Below the pieces are notes generated by a model. It saw only the letters and a program-made list of their open reading frames with translations. It ran no database searches and was not told where the DNA came from. The translations under genes were made by a program, and so were the position numbers. DNA of 64,000 nt from the NCBI GenBank assembly GCA_013368375.1, contig JAACJP010000040.1, forward strand, positions 1 through 64,000, read 5' to 3'. Numbering within the stretch: position 1 is the first letter of the stretch; the number at the start of each line of letters is the position of its first letter. This DNA is from Tricholomella constricta (lineage: Eukaryota > Basidiomycota > Agaricomycetes > Agaricales > Lyophyllaceae). This document shows, one piece after another, positions 56,158-64,000 of this stretch.

Positions 56158-59100
56158 ATGGACGTCGCTGCTCTCCTCCAGGACTCCCCCTCCGACGAGC
56201 ACCGGAGACGCCAGCCCACCGACTCACAGCCAACGCCGCCCCATACCGCACACTCATCCCCCCACACCTGGCACCGTCCCACTCCCACTCCCTCATGGCC
56301 CTCGGCCCCGGCCCCGCCGAACCCTTACCCTCCAGCAGCCGGCCCCGCCCCTTACTCCAGCGTCGACCGCCCCCCGCCCCCCGGCCCCGCCCCTTACTCT
56401 AACACCGACCGCCGACCGCCCCCCGGCCCACCCTCCTCAGCCGCTGCTTCAGCACGTCCCCGTCCCCCACCGCCCCCCGTTCCCACCTCCTCCGGCCCGA
56501 CCCCCATCTATCCCACCTCAGTCCCGCTCTTCCACGGTCCAGTCCCGCCCCCGCCGCCTAACGCCCCGCCCCCGCCGACGGGCCCCTCCACAATGCCCTC
56601 ATCGTCTCCGCCCACCGCACCCTCCATGCATCATCGCCTCTCCCACCCCTCGCCCGCAATGGCCTCACTCCGACCTCTCGATGCCCAGATCGCAGGCGGT
56701 GGCGGTGCTGCTACTGGTGGCGGTGTCTGGGGGCCACATCCGGCTTCTGCCTTGGACCGCGACCGCCACGAGTGGCCTGAGCGAGACAGGAGAAAAGGTC
56801 CGTCTACGTTGCATTTCCGCTCCGTTTTTGATGTTCTGACGATGCTCATGCTGCAGAGGTCGCTGATCCACCACCACCATCCACTGTGCGTCGCCCGCGT
56901 AGCAACACCGCCACCAGCTCCACTACCAATACAGAAGTGGAAAAGGCCATGGATGATGGCTTGAGGGAACGCGAGAGGGATCAGCTCATGCACTCGCGCC
57001 CCCCACCACCCCATGTTCGCGAACGAGAAAGGGAGCGTCCGCCCCCGCTACGTGATCCGCGAGACCCGCGGGAGAAGGACAGAGACCGGGACCGCGAACG
57101 CGAGCGTGACAGGGAGAGGGAAAGGGAACGAAGGGAAAGAGAGTGGGAGCAAAGCAGGCAGGACATGGACATCATCCGCGCCGTCGCCTCTTCCCGTCAA
57201 TCCCAGAACCCAAACACCAGCGCGAACACCACGGCTGCTCCCACCCAGAACCCGAACCCGAACACGGGTGCCGCCGCCAGTGCTAGTGCAGGCCAGAGCC
57301 GCACGCAGACCCCCACCACGCTCGCACGCGTTCCGCCCGGCCCCGTAGTTGCTTCGAACCCTGCGCTCGTCGCGTCGTCGTCGCCTAAGCCGCTGCCTGG
57401 CCACTTTGTTCCTGTTTCTGCTTCTGGGGGCCTTGCAGGTGGTGGTGGTACCGGTGCGACGACGACGCAGCCCCCGCAGGACTTTCGCGGCCCTGGAGGG
57501 ATGGGGATGATGGGGCTGGGTATGGGATACCCGATGAGTGGGCGGGGGACGCCTGCAAGGGAAAGAGAGAGAGAACGGGAGATGGGAAGAGACAGGGAGA
57601 GGAGTAGAGATCGGGAAAGGGACAGGGACAGGGACAGGATGTATCCACCATATGGAGAGAGGCCTATGGGTGGGCTCGGGCCCGATCGTGAGCGCGAGCG
57701 AGAACGGAAAAGAAGCGGGGAGCTGGGCCGCGAGCGAGAGCGAGACCGGGACCGGGAACGAGACCGCGAGCGTGACCCCCGCAGTGCCCCAATGCCCCAC
57801 CCCTCCTCCCTCGGGCCGCCCACACTAAACCACCCCTCGCACCTCCATCCCCACCCCCAACAACAACAACAACAACAACATAACATGCACACCCATCCAC
57901 CCCAACACCCCCACGCACACCCAGGCCTGCCGCACCCACAGCAGCAGCAGCAGCAGCACCTCCATCTCCACGGGCCCCCGCCGCCTGCACCGCACAAGCC
58001 CCACCCGCCACCACAGCCGCAACCGCAGCCGCAGCCGCCCATGGTTGGACCAGGTCTGCCCCCCGGGCCTCCTCCCCACGTACATTCCCAGCGGGAGATG
58101 CAGAGGCATGAGCGGCAGGAGCTCTCGGTGCTTTCGCTTGCGCCGCCTGGGCTGGGGCAGGGACAAGGGCAAGGACAGGGGCAGGGGCAGGGGCAGTTCC
58201 AGGGGAGGTTCCACACGCAGTTCGTACAAGGCTTGGGGCCGGGTGTGTCGATGGGTACGGGGAGTCGAGTTGGGTCACCTGTGTCTGGGCGGGAGAGGGA
58301 GAGGGGGGAACGAGAGCGGGAGAATAGGGAGAGGGAAAGGGAAAGGGAGAGGGAGGTGGTCAGGGAACGGGACCGAGAAAGAGAACGAGAACGAGAAAGC
58401 AGGGACAGAGAGCGTGAAAGAGAGAGAGTCGAACGTGACCGTGAGCGCGAACGAGAGCTTGCCATGAGCGGCCCCGGCGGCCCCCCAAAGCGCACCACGA
58501 AGAGCCTCGCGAGCGGGAAGGCAAAGGAGCCGGACCTCGAGCGCGAGCGCGAGCTGCAGTGGGAGCTCGAAGAGCCTGGCGCGGGCCTGTCGTCGCGCGC
58601 GTGGTGGTCCGGGCCTGGGGGTGGGCCGGCCCCGCCCCCGCCGCCGTTGCCTCAACAGCAGCAGCAGCAGCAGGCGGGCCCGGGCATGGGGGAGGTCGGC
58701 AAGTATGCGCCGTATCATCCATATGACAGGGTGGGGTATCCTGCCCCGGTCCCTGTAAGCGGTGAGACGGTGTATATTGCTGGTGGTGGTGTGGAGGGTG
58801 CGGCGGCGTGGGAGACTGTGTGGGACGAGGAGGGAGAGGAGGAGGAGGAGGTGAAGGCGAGGGTGTGTTTGCATTTGGGGACTTTTGTGTACCCGAATTT
58901 GCCGTTCCCTTATTTCTTCGATGTGGGCTTGGGGACTGGTGGGGAGAATGTGAAGGAGCGAGACGGGCAGAAAGCGGGGCAGAGCGAACGAAGTGGACGC
59001 AGTATCGAGGACAAAGTAACCATGAACACGCCGGGCGCGATGGACGTCGACGTTCCTGCGTCTGCGCCGAAAGAAGAGGCGAAAGAGATGGAGCTGGGCA

Positions 59101-61179
59101 GAATGAACGAGGCCGGTGACGACGAGAGGTCCAACGAGCGCAAGAAGGCGCAGAGCAATCCTACGACTCCCCAGTTGCGGGAGACCGTCCACGAGAAGCA
59201 AAAATCCAAGACGCCGAAACCAGACGACACCACCACCGCTGTCGTCCTCGCCAACGCCAACGTCAACGTCAGCCCCAGCTTGGAGGCATACACAGTCGAC
59301 ACCGAGACACGCGCGACCATCATCATCCCGAACGCACACATCCCGCTCGAGCGGCCCAAACGCCCCCGCATCTGGGGCGGCGGCCTCCTCCCGCGCCTCG
59401 TGCCGCGCCCGCACCCCAATGCCCAACGCAAGCGCCCCCTGCTCCTCGACGCACCGCCGTCGGACCAGCCGCCACGGGGACGGGGCAGGCGCCGCAGGAG
59501 GGTGTACACGGACGACTCGGATGTGTTCTTGTGTGCGGTACATGCTGGGTGGGTGACGTGGAGCGGGGCGGCGAGGGCGCGGCACGAGGGGAAGGAGATC
59601 AAGGTGGATGTGAGGGTGCTGCGGTGTGTGGGTGCGGAGGGCGCGGGGGAGGCGATTGAGGTGTTTCGCGGGAAGGAGGAGGTCGTGGGCCGGTTTTTGG
59701 GGGGCTGGGGTGAGAAGTGGGTCGGGCCTGAGGGGGGTGAGGTTGTACGGCCAGATGGGGATGTGGATATGCGCGTGCCAGGAGATGGCGAGGAGGACGA
59801 TGGGCGAGGGTTGGTGAGTGCGGGCTGGGGCGCTGGGCATGATGGCAGTGCTATCGAGATTGTGAACGTCCAGTTTGTCGAGGTAAGTGGTGTCGTTTCC
59901 TTGCATTGGAAGCAATCATCTAATTTCTTAACAGAAAGCTTCGTCCACTGCTCTACGTGGTTTACGCAGCCGCTCACAGCGACTTTGGGAGTATCATGAA
60001 CGCCGCTTACACGTAGTGGGGCCACCATCCCCGTATGAACGTCCTATCACCACGAGACTGGCAGGTCGCAAGCGACGGAGACATTGGGACTGGCCAATGC
60101 ACCACCCTCGTCGGTTGCCCAATGCCAGTGTGCTTGACATGATAGTCGAGCAGCCCGAAGTGGATATGAACGCGGCCATGTACCACGGCGACTTTGACGA
60201 GGTCGCACAGATGAGCATTCAAACTGTGATATTTGGGTTGGGACCTGCAGGCGACGTCCAGGCAGGGTGAGTAACATATATCTTTTCTTCAGCGTAGCTG
60301 AGATCCTAATTCATCCCTAGATTCAAATATGATCCCAGTGTTCTAAGGGAAATCCTGTTTCCGGCGTTGCCCATTGCCTTTGTTCACCCACCACCAAGGA
60401 AACGCCGACGTCTTGATGAAGGTGACGCTGAAATGGCCATGGATATCGATGGGGACAGCATGTCATACATCAGACCCGTCATTTTGGAAACTGCGAAGGA
60501 GAGCTATCTGTTATCCCCCAACGGCAGAGGCGTCATTCGGACATACGACATTTCCCTGATCTTGGACGACGAGATCGAGGAGGTGGAAGGAAACTCCATT
60601 GTGATAGAGTCCGCACCAGATGCACCCTTACTACAAAATCCAACCACGGACGATGCAACTCTAGACATTCCCCCCGCCCCGCCTCCCATACCCGAGCCCA
60701 TCTCGTCCGACCCTTCACCCTCACATCCAGGATCCTTCACCGCAGTCACCACTGAGCTCGACTCCCACACTGCCAATCCGCCGACCAACCCTCACTCGAT
60801 TCCACTTACCGAAACTACTTCTCAACCTTCGCCAAGCAACGACCCCACACCAGACTCGCCCAAAAACCTAGAGATTTCCAAATCTCCCGAAAACGCAGAT
60901 GCTACGTCATCTATGGATGCAAATGCAGCTATTGCCGATGATGCTCCCATAACCACCCCCGTCTCTCCCGCCGCTGTCGCCATCGAAGTGATCGAGGACA
61001 GGCCTAAACAGCTGCTCTTGCAGACGCTACAGCGGAACCTGGGAATGGAGATGTTCAGGTTCACGAAGGAAGGTGTGAATGTGGCGGACGGGCTGAGTGA
61101 GGAGACGAGCGCGAGGACGGAGTGGGTCGTGAAGGTGAAGAGGTGGAAATGGGGCCCCGATGGGCAGGAAGTAATCTGA
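56158..61179 (+). CDS. RXT3: Rxt3-type subunit of the Rpd3L histone deacetylase complex
   Basis: A very large protein (about 1,580 residues by my estimate) in four or more exons. The first 200 residues are Pro-rich; an intron at about 56799-56860 leads into EVADPPPPSTVRRPRS. A long low-complexity part follows with (R/E/D)-rich runs (about 57010-57160, 57560-57780, 58290-58460), polyQ/His (about 57855-58030) and GQGQGQGQ. The Rxt3 core is LGTFVYPNLPFPYFF, then after a disordered insert RPKRPRIWGGGLLPR, RRRVYTDDSDVFLCAVHAGW, GAGHDGSAIEIVNVQFVE, and after two introns RSQRLWEYHERR, AGRKRRRHWDWP, FKYDPSVLREILFP and PRKRRRLDE. The core is normally more compact; here it is split by an insert of about 150 residues. 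Rxt3 helps Rpd3L repress transcription. Confidence 0.85.
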
Positions 61180-61356
61180 CCTTTATGAATGCTGATTGTA
61201 ATGAACATGTTCCTTTTGTTTATCGTGTCTTCCTTTGCTTTCCTGGTATTTTAACATTGCGAAATGTTGACGGTTCGATTGAAGTCTTTGAAGGCTTGGA
61301 TTTAATTTTAATCCGCCAGTCGATGAGCGGGTTTGGTGTCAAACGAGGTGTTGTAT

Positions 61357-61439
61357 GGGCACATGGTGTAGTTGGTTATCACGCCCGCTTAGCATTAAAT
61401 TGTCTGCGGGCGGTCCCCGGTTCAATTCCGGGTGTGTCC
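61357..61439 (+). tRNA. tRNA-Ala(AGC), intron-containing, second copy
   Basis: The 83-nt body is the same as the minus-strand copy at 51682-51764 except for the intron, which is the same length but different in sequence (TTAAATTGTC). Stems and T loop are the same. A T8 terminator follows at about 61451. Confidence 0.94.
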
Positions 61440-62360
61440 ACGGCCGCTGATTTTTTTTCTCTCTGCACGGCGATGTAAAATTCGATTTTACCGTTGCATA
61501 CCATAAAGCAGTATCGGTTCAACATGGTGAGACGTACCTGACATGTAAACCTTGATGATTTTGGGCCTAATCATTTGAAACAGTATTGCATATTGTCTCC
61601 TCTGATCTGCGCCACACTCCTCGTAAATATATTTCCAGATCACGATCGAATCCCATGTAGTGACCTCCAGCGCCACCCGCTTCCGGACAAGTCCGAATGG
61701 GGGCCAATGGAAGCCCGCATTCTAGAACTATTGTAGCATCGTGGTGGCCTTGCGCGTGAGTTTGAGGACGGTGGCATGATCGCGACCCATAATTATTCAC
61801 AAGGCTCTCGGGCGTGACCGCGCTGAAGACACACTTCTGGAGCAGGCCATACACAACACATTGAATTCTGTGATGAAGAAAGAGATATATGACCAGAGAT
61901 CATACTTGAAGAGCCCTTCGAGAGTTTCAAGCTTGGACCTCTCAAGATTCGCACAGGTGTCTTTTAGACTCGAGGTCCTTCGAATCCTGGAAGGCATGGA
62001 AGGATTGGCAATGCGACGAATAATATTAATTGGCCTTTCTTATTTTTGCATACGATCAGCGGACCAATGGAAGATAAATGATACCGAACATCGCCGTCGA
62101 GGACTACGGAGACGATACAGCCAGTACCTTGATGACTTTGTGGCGGGGGGCTTTACTTCTTCCCAGCTGGAAATGTCTTCATATTGCACCGTTCCTGACA
62201 CGCGGAAGATGAGATAGGTAGATTAGTAGTGAGTCTTCACTGATTACAAGGTTCTCCAGAACTTAGCAATCACTTTCCTGACGTCCACCCTTAAAGGACT
62301 AATGAGCTGATGGACTCATATCACCTTCCCAGGTGTAACATGCATGAACATGTATATGAT
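61440..62360. other. Intergenic, no confident gene
   Basis: About 920 bp. Short frames on both strands (for example minus 61488-61676 with EVTTWDSIVIWKYIYEEC, plus 61861-62217) overlap each other and show no recognisable family. The right end is probably 3' UTR of the minus-strand gene. Confidence 0.5.
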
Positions 62361-64000
62361 TTACAAAAAATCGACGGCCCTTTTTCTTCCCCTGGGTGGC
62401 CCACCGGGATCTGCCACATTCTCATCCTCGAGAAGTTGTGGCGGCGGCGGCGGCAAAACGAGGTCTTTCACCGCTTCAGCCGCCGGTTTCTCTACCCACA
62501 TCCCGTCGTCATCGTCCCCTGCACCCCGCTTCTCTTTCCGTTGCTTTTTCTTCTTTGGCCGGTCCTTTGATAGTTTCGGCGCGAGCTCTTCCCCACCCTC
62601 CTCGTCCATCGCAAATGACAGGACAGCACGTTTCTCCTTCTCTCTTTTCTTCTTCTCCTTCTTCTCCTTGTCTTTATCCCGGCCCTTGTCCTTGTCCTTG
62701 TCCTTGTCCTTCTTCAATTTGCCCTCGCGAGGAATGAATGTTGGCTTAAACGAACTGAGGTCCACGGGCCCATCGTCCATGGGCGCGAAGCTAGAAACAG
62801 CCGTTGTTGGGTCAGTGCTAGGTGCCATTAGAACCGTCATTGGAATCGCCACGGGCAGAGGTGGCTCTTCCGCTGGCTCCCCCTTGTCATCATCGCTGTC
62901 TTCGTCATCACTCGCGAATATTGCCTTGAACACATCCATCGTCGGCCTCTCATATGTCAATGTGTCTCGTCCCTGATCCTCATCTTCGCCCAACCCGATG
63001 TTTGAGATATCTTTCGGGCCCTTTCTTGCCGCGCCCCAGCTCCCTGATCCTGACGAACCCTCTCCTCCAGTCTCAGCGCTCGTAGAAGCCATTGGGATAT
63101 CAGGCTGCTGCCAATTCGAGCCAGGTGCAGCAGGCTCTGAGGGAATTGCCATCTCCGGTTCTGGGTTCGGGTCCCTTACTTTGAAACGCTTACACAGGAG
63201 CCTCGCAGGTTGCCAGGGCTTCGTCTCGCGCGTCAACGGACCATACATGCCCATCCGTACCGCATGCGCTTTCGGGCTCAGATTCTCCTCCTCCTCTATT
63301 CGCTTCTCCTCCTCCTTCTTCGCGATATCTTCATGCGACGGCGTGTGCAGCCCTTCAGGGATCTTCGGACCGTGGTCAACCACGGCAGCGCTCGTGAACC
63401 GCCCCGCCATCGCGCTCGACATGGGCTTGAACAATAGTGCAGCCTTAGCGTAGTCTTCGGCCTCCTTGTTGAACTCATCGACACGTTGCGCGGGGAGAGG
63501 CTGCAGCGGAGGTCCCGCGGCGTCCGTGCCGATTTGGGACTGTAGGTAGGCGTTGTAGCGTGATTGCTTAGCGGGATCCTCGGCGAAGGGCTGAAATCCC
63601 CGGAGAGCAGCTTGCGCGATATGAGGTTCGGTTTTGGGGATTCTGATGGTTTCGGGGGGAGAAGATGCGGAGGGGTGTGTGGTTGTTCCGGGCGTAAAGG
63701 AAGGCTGACTTTGACTGGCTGCGATGTTTTGTAGCCGTTCTCGGTCTTTCTTGGACATAAATTCGAAGACGGAGCGAGGGGCGGAGGGTAGAGGTGTCTC
63801 CCCGAGCATCGCTCCGCGCTAGACTGACTGTTAGCTGAAAATATCAGAATGGATGATGATTGGCACATACTTCATCTGCGGTGATCTTTGAGTCCCACCC
63901 GCCGGAGGCTTTGAGCGGTTCCCGTTGTTCTGACATGTTTTCCTTGTTGTTGTATTTATTCCAAACGCGCCGTGGATCAGGTGTCCAGCCCTTTGGAACG
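62361..64000 (-). CDS. GPATCH1-type splicing-associated protein, C-terminal part
   Basis: The gene runs off the right edge. Reading in from 64000: KGWTPDPRRVWNKY, EPLKASGGWDSKITADE, then an intron (about 63813-63870), then RGAMLGETPLPSAPRSVFEFM and SKKDRERLQNIAASQ, which matches the region after the G-patch in GPATCH1. LSPKAHAVRMGMYGPLTRET, KPWQPARLLCKRFKV and PTMDVFKAIFASDDEDSDDD are strong family blocks. The tail has KDKDKDKDKGRDKDKEKK and ends PRGRKRAVDFL. The DUF1604 region and the G-patch itself are outside the window. GPATCH1 proteins associate with the spliceosome and stimulate DEAH helicases; the role here is by homology. Confidence 0.85.

Noticed and set aside
57197..59915. Long minus-strand frames (433 and 546 codons) opposite the Rxt3 gene
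   Set aside because: They are antiparallel shadows of GC-rich, repeat-rich coding sequence. Their translations are low complexity, while the plus strand carries the conserved Rxt3 blocks.

Overview
The window looks like nuclear DNA of a filamentous basidiomycete, most likely Agaricomycetes. The evidence is very dense short introns (about 43-70 nt with CTNAN branch sites), tRNA genes with 10-12 nt introns, a fungal Ty3/gypsy retrotransposon, and fungus-specific genes (Rom2-type Rho GEFs, Rxt3, an Agaricomycete F-box family). All calls come from my own reading and translation; no database was searched.

Layout. 1-7255: a large Ty3/gypsy element on the minus strand, cut by the window edge inside integrase, with an unusual tandem pair of aspartic-protease domains and several single-base breaks in homopolymer runs. 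7284-9330: an older, decayed gag-protease remnant on the plus strand. 9.5-20.6 kb: two identical tRNA-Pro(AGG) genes, an unknown Ser/Thr/Pro-rich protein, an SGNH/GDSL hydrolase, a 22-exon amino-acid permease and a tRNA m3C methyltransferase. 20.9-47.7 kb: two paralogous Rho GEFs, each DEP-DH-DH-PH-CNH, in the same orientation. Between them lie a tandem array of three copies of an unrecognised gene (943 residues in copy 1), an F-box gene and a UBA/C2H2/UBX gene. 48.2-64 kb: a possible PD-(D/E)XK-like protein, a ZNF511-type zinc-finger protein, tRNA-Ala(AGC), a Mak11-type WD40 ribosome-assembly factor divergent from mitochondrial GatA/Her2, an Rxt3 subunit of the Rpd3L deacetylase, a second tRNA-Ala(AGC), and the C-terminal part of a GPATCH1-type splicing protein running off the right edge.

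The genes do not form one pathway. Several are housekeeping (translation, ribosome assembly, splicing, chromatin). The two GEFs probably act on Rho1 in cell-wall integrity signalling. The most unusual parts are the double-protease retrotransposon, the tandem DH domains of both GEFs, the three-gene array with gene-conversion tracts and one broken copy, and the permease gene with a 7-nt exon and two GC-AG introns.
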